Positions 1 through 6,700 are shown, counted from the first letter of the stretch. The stretch is DNA of 11,458 bases from Nitrospirota bacterium (GCA_015233485.1 JADFXO010000096.1:1-11458), one strand, 5' to 3'. The notes: a model not told the origin generated them from the letters alone. Program-made: numbers and translations.

Positions 1-74
1 GCAGAAAAAATGAAGATTATTATCACATGCGCTTTTAGACTAATTCTACAAAAACCACCCGCTCAACCATTTTA

Positions 75-108
75 TTTTGCACTTATGCCGGGTGCTTTTG
101 ACACTTAA
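75..108. repeat. Paired motif TTTTGCACTTA / TTTTGACACTTA beside the transposase break
   Basis: TTTTGCACTTA (75-85) and TTTTGACACTTA (96-107) lie 21 bases apart immediately beyond the point where transposase similarity stops. Closely spaced, similar short motifs are typical of the ends of some insertion sequences (IS21-like elements, for example). This may be the end of a second element that interrupted the IS256 copy. No second end is visible in the window, so this is a suggestion only. Confidence 0.3.
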
Positions 109-454
109 CTGCCGTTTTTAGGTTTATCTTCTCCTCCAGACCCGATATATCCCTTTGCCTTTTCTTTACTACTACCGGAGTAAATTCTGACTTCCTATCC
201 CTCGGTACTTCAAGACCTATTTCCCCTGCCACCCCTTTGACCTTCTTTGAACTATACCCGTTCCTTGAGTTGTCTGTCTCCTTATTTTCACTATCGTACC
301 TCTCATACCCCAGGTGGCCCTCCAGCTCCTCTTCTAACATCGTCTCCAACATCTCTTTCGATATCTGCCTTATAAACTCGTTTACGTCTCCAAGCTCTTT
401 CATCTTATTCGCTCTTATCAGCCCTTTTAACTCTTCCTTCTTCAATACCTTCAT
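83..454 (-). pseudogene. Truncated IS256-family (mutator-type) transposase, N-terminal fragment
   Basis: This encodes about 123 residues matching the N-terminal part of IS256-family transposases, which are usually near 400 residues. Recognisable stretches are LEEELEGHLGY, the NSRNGYSSKKVKG region and EVPRDRKSEFTPVVVKKRQ. The start is the ATG at 454, preceded by a strong ribosome site (AAGGAGG); a longer reading to 508 has no such support. The match stops abruptly after the DISGLEEKI segment. The last residues (NLKTAVKCQKHPA) look unrelated and run into a TAA at 83-85, so the catalytic DDE core is missing. The fragment is almost certainly inactive. It lies downstream of the minus-strand operon in the same orientation. 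The break near 122-127 could be a deletion or another element inserted here. Confidence 0.85.
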
Positions 455-498
455 TTCCTTACCTCCTTGATTTTTTACCTCTATTCTACCATTTGGAG

Positions 499-522
499 GT
501 TTACACACTTTAGTTTACACTC
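499..522. repeat. Probable terminal inverted repeat of the IS256-family element
   Basis: About 45 bases upstream of the transposase start sits a stretch with two TTTACAC motifs (500-506 and 514-520) ending in ACTC. On the transposase strand it reads GAGTGTAAACTAAAGTGTG and onwards, the style of end expected for IS256-family elements. The partner end is absent because the other half of the element is missing. The exact outer boundary, near 522, is not certain without the partner repeat. Confidence 0.5.
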
Positions 523-545
523 TCTTCTTTCTATAACAATCGAAT

Positions 546-568
546 CATCCTGAGCCTGTCGAAGGATG
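546..568. repeat. Short palindromic intergenic repeat (CATCCT...AGGATG)
   Basis: CATCCT and AGGATG form a 6-bp stem around an 11-base loop containing GAGCCTGTCGA. The phrase 'TCCTGAGCCTGTCGAAGGA' is a familiar dispersed intergenic sequence in many bacterial genomes. It lies between the IS256 end and the ketoacyl synthase gene. No T-run follows on either strand, so it is not an obvious terminator. Confidence 0.5.
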
Positions 569-586
569 CTCCTATTACTCCTTTGT

Positions 587-602
587 CTGCAACTTGGTAT
601 AA
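587..602. repeat. 16-bp repeat CTGCAACTTGGTATAA, copy 1
   Basis: An exact copy of this 16-mer recurs at 8277-8292 on the same strand, about 7.7 kb away, upstream of argH. Both copies are intergenic and their flanks differ. It contains TGGTATAA, which resembles an extended -10 promoter element. Confidence 0.6.
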
Positions 603-652
603 GTGAAATAAAAGCGCTATGACTGACTAAATGATTGGAAATCCTTTTACTT

Positions 653-1900
653 CTATGACTGCATATTGGTAGATTCTACAGGGGGCACTGCCCCAAGCAC
701 AATAGAGGCATTGACGCCCCCGAAGCCGAAACTATTTGTGATGCCCGCACGAATTGAGTTGATCTTCAGTATCTTTCTGATGACATTCAGGCCGCAGGCG
801 GGGTCGATTGCCTGTATATTTATTGTCGGGGGAATTAGCCCTGTGTATAACGACATTGCGGCTACGGCCGTCTCAAAAGCGGCTGAGGCAGAGAGCATGT
901 GCCCGGTCATTGATTTGTTCGCCGTTACCGGCAATCCACGGCCGCTGTCCTTAAACGCCTTATGTATGGCCTCAGACTCTACGGCATCCCCAAGAGGGGT
1001 AGATGTAGCGTGGGCATTGACGAAGTCCATATCCGCAGGGCTAATGGAGGCCTCACCGAGGGCATTAAGCATGGCGGTGGCCTGCATACCACTGTCCGGC
1101 CTTACCATGTCAAGGCCGTCTGAGGTGTTACCGTAGCCTAAGACCTCCGCATATATGCGCGCCCCGCGCGAAAGCGCCTCCTCGTAATCCTCCATCACCA
1201 CAACACATGCGCCTTCGGCAAGGACAAAGCCGTCGCGACCCGTGCAAAACGGCCTCGGCGACGCCTGTGACGAATCCTTCGACAGCGCGCCGCTTGCCCT
1301 GTACCCCTCAATGCAGAGCGCACAAAGCGGCGCCTCAGCCCCTCCGGCAAGCGCACCCTCCGCGTAACCGTGTTTTATCAGTCTGAACGCCTCTCCAACC
1401 GCGTTGGCCCCGGAGGTGCAGGCGTTTGATATGCCAAGCGTATAGCCGCGAAGCCGGAATTTTTGCGATATGTAAGACGCCGCCATCGAGGCCGTAGTTG
1501 CCGGCATCAGATACGCCGCCCCCCTTCGCCACCCCTTTTCGCGCGCGGCAAGCCGCACCGCCGCATCGCTTATCGTTGTAATCCCCCCCCTGCTTGTCCC
1601 TATTATTGAGGCAAATCCAGATGGTTGCTTATCATCAGGTGCGGCGTCGTCAAGCGCCATCGCCGCCGCCGCAACCGCGTAGTGGACAAACGGGTCAAGG
1701 CGATTTATCTCCCGTATGCTTAGAAATTGCCCCGCGTCAAATCCGTCTAATAGGCCGCCCCGCGTTACGCCGCCGCAACACAGGCGCGCGGGCAGCGGCC
1801 TTATTCCGCTTCTGCCCTCAATGAGGCCGCCCCATGACTCCTTAAAACTATTCCCAAGCGGCGTTACCGCCCCTATGCCGGTGATAACCACACGGTTCAT
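653..1900 (-). CDS. FabF-like beta-ketoacyl-ACP synthase (KAS II family)
   Basis: A 415-residue condensing enzyme of the thiolase fold, the usual length for FabF. It should join an acyl thioester to malonyl-ACP by decarboxylative condensation in the cytosol. The catalytic triad is intact: Cys161 in SNACTSGA, His297 in VNAHATSTPLGD and His334 in KSMTGH. The N-terminal VVITGIGAVTPLG and C-terminal NSFGFGGVNAS segments are typical. The ATG at 1900 is chosen because GAGGTG lies five bases upstream; a GTG at 1906 is also open. The ATG overlaps the stop of the radical SAM gene (ATGA), which implies translational coupling. No acyl carrier protein or other fab gene is nearby, so it may serve a special pathway rather than bulk fatty acid synthesis. 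Family call is firm; the pathway is unknown. Confidence 0.9.
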   Translation of the reverse strand: MNRVVITGIGAVTPLGNSFKESWGGLIEGRSGIRPLPARLCCGGVTRGGLLDGFDAGQFLSIREINRLDPFVHYAVAAAAMALDDAAPDDKQPSGFASIIGTSRGGITTISDAAVRLAAREKGWRRGAAYLMPATTASMAASYISQKFRLRGYTLGISNACTSGANAVGEAFRLIKHGYAEGALAGGAEAPLCALCIEGYRASGALSKDSSQASPRPFCTGRDGFVLAEGACVVVMEDYEEALSRGARIYAEVLGYGNTSDGLDMVRPDSGMQATAMLNALGEASISPADMDFVNAHATSTPLGDAVESEAIHKAFKDSGRGLPVTANKSMTGHMLSASAAFETAVAAMSLYTGLIPPTINIQAIDPACGLNVIRKILKINSIRAGITNSFGFGGVNASIVLGAVPPVESTNMQS

Positions 1901-2826
1901 AGACACCTCGGCTCCGGCGCGTCAAGCCGCCCCGCAATGGCATATGACACAGCGGGACACCCACCCCGGCATTGCTTAAAAAGTCTGCAACGCTTGTTTA
2001 AACACGTATTACCAGTAAACACCCTAAAAAAATCCAACACAGGATTGGACCATATCAACTCAAAATCATCCGCAAATATATTGCCAAGCCTGAACTGACG
2101 GTATCTGAAAAACAGGTTGCATGGATACACATCGCCATTTGGAAGCACGGCCGCCTTCGTCGTCCCCGCCGGACATCTCGCGCCCTCAAGCTCAGGATAG
2201 ACCTCCATATCAGGCAAAAACCCCGCGCAATAGACCCCTTCAACACCATTTTTTACCTGCTTCAACTCATTCAGTATCTCATAATATTCAAAAAACGGCA
2301 TAGTCTCACGCAGGCCATCCTGAGACATGGCGTCTCTGAAGATTAAATAATAGTTTATCCCTGATTGTCCGGCGTATCTTGCCGCCGCCTCTGGAACCGG
2401 AAACGCCTTTTTTATGGCAACGCTCTTTACGTACGGTTTGCAGCCGGTTATGAAATCATCAAGGGCCGCGTTGATATTGTCATTAACAGAGACCCCGATT
2501 TTTATGTTTGAGCCTCCGGAGTGTGCCTTCGATATACGCCTCAGCGTGTCGACGTTTGAGCCGTTTGTGCTTATCGTAGCAGAGAGATTGTTTTCGTTTA
2601 TAATGGAGGCAAATTCGGGGAGGGATGGATGGAGTGTCGGCTCTCCGCCCAGGATGTCAATACTTTGTACGCCGATTCTTTTTAGTATGCCGATAAGCGA
2701 TAAAAAATCGCGGGGGCTTATCGCGCCGGCTTCGCCTAACCCCCGGTTAAAACAGAAATCACACCTGTAGTTACATGTAAGTGTGGGGTAGAACTGTACG
2801 CCGCACGGATGTGCCCGCGGCCTCAG
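1897..2826 (-). CDS. Radical SAM protein with SPASM-type C-terminal domain; start codon unclear
   Basis: The frame encodes about 309 residues. Near the N-terminus is FYPTLTCNYRCDFCFNRG, the CxxxCxxC site (Cys18, 22, 25) for the SAM-binding 4Fe-4S cluster, then a glycine-rich ILGGEPTLHP segment. The C-terminal part has a SPASM-like cysteine set (about residues 200, 218, 236, 275, 280, 286, 290, 308) including RCPAG, NGDVYPCN, GNIF and CRGGCPA, expected to bind extra Fe-S clusters. Such proteins often modify peptides or proteins; the substrate here is unknown. The frame opens just after a TGA and has no ATG, GTG or TTG before the cluster site. The possible start is a CTG at 2826 with GAGG four bases upstream. 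Alternatively, an ATG at 2830-2828 in another frame would join by removing one base near 2800. The gene overlaps the preceding CMD-like gene and is ATGA-coupled to the ketoacyl synthase. Confidence 0.8.
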   Translation of the reverse strand: MRPRAHPCGVQFYPTLTCNYRCDFCFNRGLGEAGAISPRDFLSLIGILKRIGVQSIDILGGEPTLHPSLPEFASIINENNLSATISTNGSNVDTLRRISKAHSGGSNIKIGVSVNDNINAALDDFITGCKPYVKSVAIKKAFPVPEAAARYAGQSGINYYLIFRDAMSQDGLRETMPFFEYYEILNELKQVKNGVEGVYCAGFLPDMEVYPELEGARCPAGTTKAAVLPNGDVYPCNLFFRYRQFRLGNIFADDFELIWSNPVLDFFRVFTGNTCLNKRCRLFKQCRGGCPAVSYAIAGRLDAPEPRCL

Positions 2827-3137
2827 GCATCCTCAATGACATCGTCAATCCATGCAAGGGCCGCGGCAACCGCGGGAAATCCCACAACGCTGGTGAGCAG
2901 GACGGCCGCGTGTCTCACCTGTTGCGGTGTGGCGCCGTGTGACAGCGCCCTGCGCGTGTGGCTGTGGACGGAGCCTTCTGAGCGTATCGCAATGGCGGCG
3001 GCAAGCTGCACAAGCTCCGCCGTCATCGCGTCAAGCGGGCCAGCGCTTTTTGCCACTTTGCCCAGTGCCTCTACGGCCTCGATTAGTTTGCCGTGCCTTT
3101 CCCTTATTTTAGTATAATGATCCGGTAGTTTTTTCAT
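2823..3137 (-). CDS. Carboxymuconolactone decarboxylase (CMD/AhpD-like) family protein, cysteine-free
   Basis: A 104-residue, all-helical small protein of the CMD/AhpD superfamily. The core reads AIRSEGSVHSHTRRALSHGATPQQVRHA and continues with GFPAVAAALAWIDD, a pattern common in a CMD subfamily. AhpD-type members carry a CxxC that reduces peroxiredoxin; this protein has no cysteine, so a disulfide reductase role is unlikely even though a peroxiredoxin is in the operon. The conserved histidines (VHSH) remain. The ATG at 3137 has GGGAGG upstream. It lies 19 bases after the glutaredoxin-like gene, and its last bases overlap the radical SAM frame. Its true substrate cannot be read from sequence. 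Confidence 0.8.
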   Translation of the reverse strand: MKKLPDHYTKIRERHGKLIEAVEALGKVAKSAGPLDAMTAELVQLAAAIAIRSEGSVHSHTRRALSHGATPQQVRHAAVLLTSVVGFPAVAAALAWIDDVIEDA

Positions 3138-3156
3138 TTGGCCTCCCCATGTCGTG

Positions 3157-3420
3157 TTATTTAATGTTGAATTCCTTTTTAATAGCCGTGTCGTTGTAAC
3201 CTACGATTACCGTCCGGCCTCCGTCAACTACTATCGTCGGGAATGACTCCCGAGGGTTATACTTTTTGACCTCTAATAGGAGCTTATCGCGTGATTCTAT
3301 ATCCAAAGTGTCAAGCTCAACAAGGATGAATTCAATGTTATTTTTTGTAAGCAGCTCCTTTGTCTTCTTGCATGAAGAACAAGTGCTCAAAGCAAACAGT
3401 ACTGTTCTTTTCTCACTCAT
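3157..3420 (-). CDS. Glutaredoxin-like protein (CxxC thioredoxin fold)
   Basis: An 87-residue protein with a single thioredoxin-fold domain. The redox site is CSSC (Cys14, Cys17) after the first strand, and the cis-proline segment is SFPTIVVDGG (Pro61), followed by a glycine-containing VGYND. Size and motif order match glutaredoxins of the NrdH/anaerobe type. It probably passes electrons by dithiol exchange in the cytosol, perhaps to the peroxiredoxin encoded three genes upstream, but that pairing is inferred from neighbourhood only. It lies 23 bases after the flavoprotein gene on the same strand. Confidence 0.85.
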   Translation of the reverse strand: MSEKRTVLFALSTCSSCKKTKELLTKNNIEFILVELDTLDIESRDKLLLEVKKYNPRESFPTIVVDGGRTVIVGYNDTAIKKEFNIK

Positions 3421-3443
3421 GTGTTTAGCTTCCTCATAATTGT

Positions 3444-4013
3444 TTATAACACCAGCCGTTTAGCGGCCTCATAAACATCTTTCAACGCGGTGGGATGCCC
3501 AAGTATCGCCCCCTGTGAATCAACCTTTGTAAAATATAAAATCTCGTGTTTAGGGACGCTTATGGTCCTGAAAAAGGCCGTTGCCGTTGCCCCGCCGCTT
3601 GTAAAGCCGATCTCTTTGTCCATGCCTCCAACCATCAGAAGGAGACCTTTTCTGCCCTCCTGTCCCTCCGGTATCGGACGGCCAAGGAGATATTTTTCAC
3701 ACCAGAACGCCTGGCACCTGTCTATTAAACCCTTTATCTGTGCCGTCAGGCCGAAGAAAAATATCGGCGACGCTACAATAAACCTGTTAGATGTGGCTAT
3801 CGCCCTGTATACGTCAGTCATGTCGTCTTGTACAACGCACCGGCCAGTTTCGTTACAACCGCCGCAATTCCTGCATGGGGCCAAATTCATGCCGTGTGGC
3901 CGGAACAGCTCAACAGGGCAGCCCTGTTCTGTGACTGCCCTGATGGCCTCGTTTAACAATATCTCAGTGTTGCCATTTATCCTCGGACTGCCCAGGATGG
4001 CGGTCAGTTTCAT
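3444..4013 (-). CDS. Iron-sulfur flavoprotein / NADPH-dependent FMN reductase family
   Basis: A 189-residue flavodoxin-fold protein. The FMN phosphate loop is GSPRINGNT at residues 8-16. A compact cysteine motif follows, PCRNCGGCNETGRC (Cys47, 50, 53, 59), as in archaeal and anaerobe iron-sulfur flavoproteins that hold a 4Fe-4S cluster next to FMN. The SPIFFFGLTAQIKGLIDR segment is typical of the family. It probably transfers electrons between a low-potential donor and a partner; in this operon it could feed rubredoxin, desulforedoxin or reduce oxygen species directly. The ATG at 4013 is chosen because the family starts at MKLTAILGSP. A longer frame to 4097 only reads through the desulforedoxin gene. 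The stop of the desulforedoxin gene lies two bases before this ATG. Confidence 0.85.
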   Translation of the reverse strand: MKLTAILGSPRINGNTEILLNEAIRAVTEQGCPVELFRPHGMNLAPCRNCGGCNETGRCVVQDDMTDVYRAIATSNRFIVASPIFFFGLTAQIKGLIDRCQAFWCEKYLLGRPIPEGQEGRKGLLLMVGGMDKEIGFTSGGATATAFFRTISVPKHEILYFTKVDSQGAILGHPTALKDVYEAAKRLVL

Positions 4014-4015
4014 CG

Positions 4016-4138
4016 CTATCCCTGTAACACCATCGGCTCGCCGCAACAGACCAGCTCTCCACCGCCCACTTTCGTTACTACGACCTCGTTTCCACATATC
4101 TCACACTTGTATTTTTCGCCTTCTTTCTCAACTGCCAT
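4016..4138 (-). CDS. Stand-alone desulforedoxin (Dx domain), 40 residues
   Basis: Translation from the ATG at 4138 gives 40 residues with KCEICGNE (Cys12, Cys15) and VCCGEPM (Cys31, Cys32). The CxxC plus vicinal CC is the signature of desulforedoxin and of the N-terminal domain of desulfoferrodoxin, which binds one rubredoxin-like Fe(Cys)4 centre, normally as a homodimer. A strong ribosome site (GGAGGT) lies upstream. It sits between the peroxiredoxin and flavoprotein genes, two genes downstream of a superoxide reductase that lacks this very domain. It may therefore supply electrons to that enzyme in trans or serve as a general one-electron carrier. All four iron ligands are present. Confidence 0.92.
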   Translation of the reverse strand: MAVEKEGEKYKCEICGNEVVVTKVGGGELVCCGEPMVLQG

Positions 4139-4175
4139 GTCAATACCTCCGTGATATTATACAGTTTTTTTGTTA

Positions 4176-4805
4176 TTATTTCAGGGCCTCGGCGACTTTG
4201 CCAACCAGGCCGGCTCCGGGCGTCAGGGTCTTGTCTCCTTCAGCCTTCCATTTGGCCGGACAGGCCTCAGCTCCATGCTTTGACAGGTATACGTTTCCCT
4301 TTAGCTTTCTCAAAAGCTCATCCATGTTTCTTCCGAGATTGTAGAAATTTATCTCGGCATTTAAGAGCACACCATCGGGGCTGATAATAAACGAACCTCG
4401 CAGATTAAGCCCGGAGAAATCGTCGTAAACGCCAAAGAGACTCGACAGCGAGGTATTGCGGTCAGCGCCCATAGGATATTTGACATTCTCAAGGGATTTC
4501 TCGTCTTTGTGCCATGCCAGATGCGTAAATTTCGTATCCGTGCTCACCGTAATGACCTCCGCCCCGCTCTTTTTGAACTCGTCATAGAGCCCGGCAAGGG
4601 CCGCAAACTCTGTTGCGCAGACAAACGTAAAATCGGCCGGATAAAACACGAGGACAGTCCACTTGCCATCCTTTTTCAGCGCTTCAAGCGAGATTTCCCC
4701 AAAATCCTTCTTTACAGGGTCGTATATGTCCAGTTTAAAATCCGGTACCTGCTGCCCCACCTTTAAACCGCAACACACGTCATCATAACCTAAGTCATCA
4801 CACAT
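4176..4805 (-). CDS. 2-Cys peroxiredoxin (AhpC/Prx1 type)
   Basis: A 209-residue peroxiredoxin that reduces hydrogen peroxide and organic peroxides in the cytosol. The peroxidatic cysteine is Cys63 in YPADFTFVCATEF, the resolving cysteine is Cys182 in EACPAKW, and the VSTDTKFTHLAWHK segment is typical of the Prx1/AhpC subgroup. Length is normal. The N-terminus holds three further cysteines (Cys2, Cys11, Cys12 in MCDDLGYDDVCCG), unusual for the subgroup and possibly metal-binding or redox-active. The ATG at 4805 follows AGGAGGAG. It lies directly downstream of superoxide reductase, whose product is peroxide, so the two steps fit together. No AhpF is present; reductant may come from the glutaredoxin-like protein or rubredoxin-type carriers. 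Confidence 0.93.
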   Translation of the reverse strand: MCDDLGYDDVCCGLKVGQQVPDFKLDIYDPVKKDFGEISLEALKKDGKWTVLVFYPADFTFVCATEFAALAGLYDEFKKSGAEVITVSTDTKFTHLAWHKDEKSLENVKYPMGADRNTSLSSLFGVYDDFSGLNLRGSFIISPDGVLLNAEINFYNLGRNMDELLRKLKGNVYLSKHGAEACPAKWKAEGDKTLTPGAGLVGKVAEALK

Positions 4806-4854
4806 ATTTTTTTCTCCTCCTGTTTATTTAAATTAACGTAAGGCCTGAAAGACC

Positions 4855-5229
4855 TTATTCATTTATGGTAATTTGCTTAACGGCCTCCCACTGCCCGTGG
4901 AGGTTGCATCTTTCGACGACCCTTATTGAAGAGGTGCGGTGTTTTCCACTTTTAACCAGTGTTACCGTTACTTCGGCGGCGGTAAACACCGGCGTCAGGT
5001 CAACCCTTGCCAGAAAACTCTCTCCCGATAAGACCTCAATCCACTGAATGCTGTGGCCTTCCTGCATGACGTGCGGGATCTCGCCCACCTTGATTGCCAC
5101 CTTAAACGGCTCCCCCGCCTTGACCGTATCGGGGCAGTCAATTACAGGTATATGCTTCTTTTCCGTCTCTGTTAGATTGCCTGGGTCTGCCGGTTTGTTC
5201 ATACCACAAAATAAACTCTTTTCTGACAT
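4855..5229 (-). CDS. Superoxide reductase (neelaredoxin type, catalytic domain only)
   Basis: A 124-residue superoxide reductase, which converts superoxide to hydrogen peroxide using one electron, usually from rubredoxin. The Fe(His)4Cys ligands are all visible: His26 (EKKHIP), His53 (IPHVM), His59 (QEGHSIQW), Cys108 and His111 (RCNLHGQW). The Glu-Lys pair before the first histidine (ExKHIP) is the segment that guides superoxide to the iron. The N-terminal desulforedoxin domain of two-iron desulfoferrodoxins is absent; only Cys8 lies in the short leader. The start at 5229 has AAGGAGG upstream. It follows rubredoxin by 33 bases and precedes peroxiredoxin, the expected next step. Confidence 0.95.
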   Translation of the reverse strand: MSEKSLFCGMNKPADPGNLTETEKKHIPVIDCPDTVKAGEPFKVAIKVGEIPHVMQEGHSIQWIEVLSGESFLARVDLTPVFTAAEVTVTLVKSGKHRTSSIRVVERCNLHGQWEAVKQITINE

Positions 5230-5262
5230 AGTAATAACCTCCTTGTTAATTAAAATACAACC

Positions 5263-5391
5263 CTATACAGGCTCAAATGCCTCCTTTGGGGCGTTACACA
5301 CCGGACATGCGTAATCGTCGTGCAGCTCGCTAAACGGTGTCCCTTCCTTCGTCTCATCGTAAATCCATCCACATACGGTGCATCTGTACAT
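5263..5391 (-). CDS. Short rubredoxin, 42 residues
   Basis: Translation from the ATG at 5391 gives MYRCTVCGWIYDE near the N-terminus and DDYACPVCNAPKEAFEPV at the C-terminus. Cys4, 7, 29 and 32 form the Fe(Cys)4 site. At 42 residues it is about ten shorter than common rubredoxins: the loop between the two CxxC pairs is reduced and the usual Trp before the second pair is Tyr. The compact form resembles the rubredoxin domain of rubrerythrins. Its ribosome site (AAGGAGG) lies in the last codons of the flavodiiron gene, four bases upstream of the start, so the two are tightly coupled. It is the likely electron donor to that protein and to superoxide reductase. Confidence 0.93.
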   Translation of the reverse strand: MYRCTVCGWIYDETKEGTPFSELHDDYACPVCNAPKEAFEPV

Positions 5392-5394
5392 AAT

Positions 5395-6648
5395 TTAAAC
5401 CTCCTTTTCAGTCATCGCCGTCGATATGCCGGTAAATTTTTTTTGATATTCCTTCACCTGCCGCGCGAAGTTGCGGCCAAATTCATAACACCGCTTCTCG
5501 TCATCGGCCTTTAGCCTGTATTGTACCTGAACGCCGGGATCGATTACCGGCATTTTCATTTGTTTAAACATCTCATATAGCCAGTTTACTGCCCCTCCGC
5601 CCCAGCCGTAGCTGCCAAATGCGGCCATCAGCCGCTCCTTAGGACGCAGCCCCTTCAGGTGCACCATAAACTCCGCTATCGAGGGAAACACCTCGTTGTT
5701 TAACGTTGGAGAGCCTATCAGACAGCCCCTTGATTTCCAGAACTCCTTTATCGCGACACTCATCGGGGTAGCGCGCAGTTTTATCACCTTGCAGTCAACC
5801 CCCTCATCCCGTATGCCCCTCATCATGGGAAGGGCCATCTGCTCTGTGCTGCTCCACATGGTGTCGTATATTATGACTATCCTCTCTTTGGCCTTATTGT
5901 TTGCCATGTCAAGATACATCTCTAACGCACGCTCAGGGTGTTTTCTCCATATAATGCCGTGGTCGGGGGCTATCATATCTATTTCAATGCCCATTTTTTG
6001 AATTTCGTTTATTTTGGTCTTTATCAGCATACCAAAGGGCATAAGGATATTGGCATAGTAGTCCACTGTGGCATCTTGCAGCTCAGCCCATGAGGCGCTG
6101 TCTATGAACTCGTCGTCAAAGCGTCCCGCTGTGGCAACATGCTGGCCAAAGGCGTCCTGCGATAAGAGGAGCTTGGCCCCATCCACATATGTCATCATTG
6201 AATCCGGCCAGTGTATCATCGGGGTTTCTATGAATTTCAGCTTGTATTTTCCCGTTTTTATCTCATCGCCGGTCTTGACGACTTTAATGTTCCACTTTGA
6301 AATATCGAAAAATCTATCCATCCCGGACTTGCCCCTTTGGGTGGCGTAGATGGTAACATCCCGCGGGACGATCTCCATAACCCTCTCAAGGGCGCCCATG
6401 TGGTCGTTCTCTATGTGATTTACTACTATGTTTTTTATCATGGACGGGTCAACGACGCTCTTTATGTTGGCTATGCCGATTTCGAGAAAATCGTGTTTTA
6501 CAGTATCAACCAGCGTAATATCCTCGTCTAAGATCAAATAATTATTGTACGTCGTCCCGTTTGGCGTTACGTAACCGTGGAAATCCCTCACCGCCCAATC
6601 GACAACGCCTACCCAGTAGATATCCGGCTTGATTTCTATGACATTCAT
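5395..6648 (-). CDS. Flavodiiron protein (rubredoxin:oxygen oxidoreductase, FprA/ROO type)
   Basis: A 417-residue class A flavodiiron protein that reduces O2 to water (some members reduce NO) in the cytosol. The N-terminal metallo-beta-lactamase-like domain (1 to about 250) has the diiron ligands His78, Glu80, Asp82, His83 (NHIENDHMG), His146 (PMIHWPD), Asp165 (LSQDAFGQH) and His230 (APDHGIIWR). The C-terminal flavodoxin domain (about 257-400) begins with IIYDTMWSSTEQMA, the FMN loop. No rubredoxin or NADH domain is fused; the separate rubredoxin gene starts three bases downstream. This is the first gene of the minus-strand run, behind a probable promoter at 6804-6832. GGTGGTGAGAGG lies just before the ATG. 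Confidence 0.96.
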   Translation of the reverse strand: MNVIEIKPDIYWVGVVDWAVRDFHGYVTPNGTTYNNYLILDEDITLVDTVKHDFLEIGIANIKSVVDPSMIKNIVVNHIENDHMGALERVMEIVPRDVTIYATQRGKSGMDRFFDISKWNIKVVKTGDEIKTGKYKLKFIETPMIHWPDSMMTYVDGAKLLLSQDAFGQHVATAGRFDDEFIDSASWAELQDATVDYYANILMPFGMLIKTKINEIQKMGIEIDMIAPDHGIIWRKHPERALEMYLDMANNKAKERIVIIYDTMWSSTEQMALPMMRGIRDEGVDCKVIKLRATPMSVAIKEFWKSRGCLIGSPTLNNEVFPSIAEFMVHLKGLRPKERLMAAFGSYGWGGGAVNWLYEMFKQMKMPVIDPGVQVQYRLKADDEKRCYEFGRNFARQVKEYQKKFTGISTAMTEKEV

Positions 6649-6700
6649 CCTCTCACCACCTTTAATATTCTCTTGCCGCCTTATGTTAACAATTTAACCC

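Noticed and set aside
603..661. Intrinsic terminator after the ketoacyl synthase gene
   Set aside because: Only a 9-bp direct repeat (CTATGACTG at 617-625 and 653-661) is present; no GC-rich stem followed by a T-run on the minus strand.
666..1136. 156-codon plus-strand frame
   Set aside because: Antisense to the ketoacyl synthase; no domain or ribosome site.
3490..4344. 284-codon open frame on the plus strand
   Set aside because: It lies opposite the flavoprotein, desulforedoxin and peroxiredoxin genes, all with clear motifs, and its product shows no recognisable domain.
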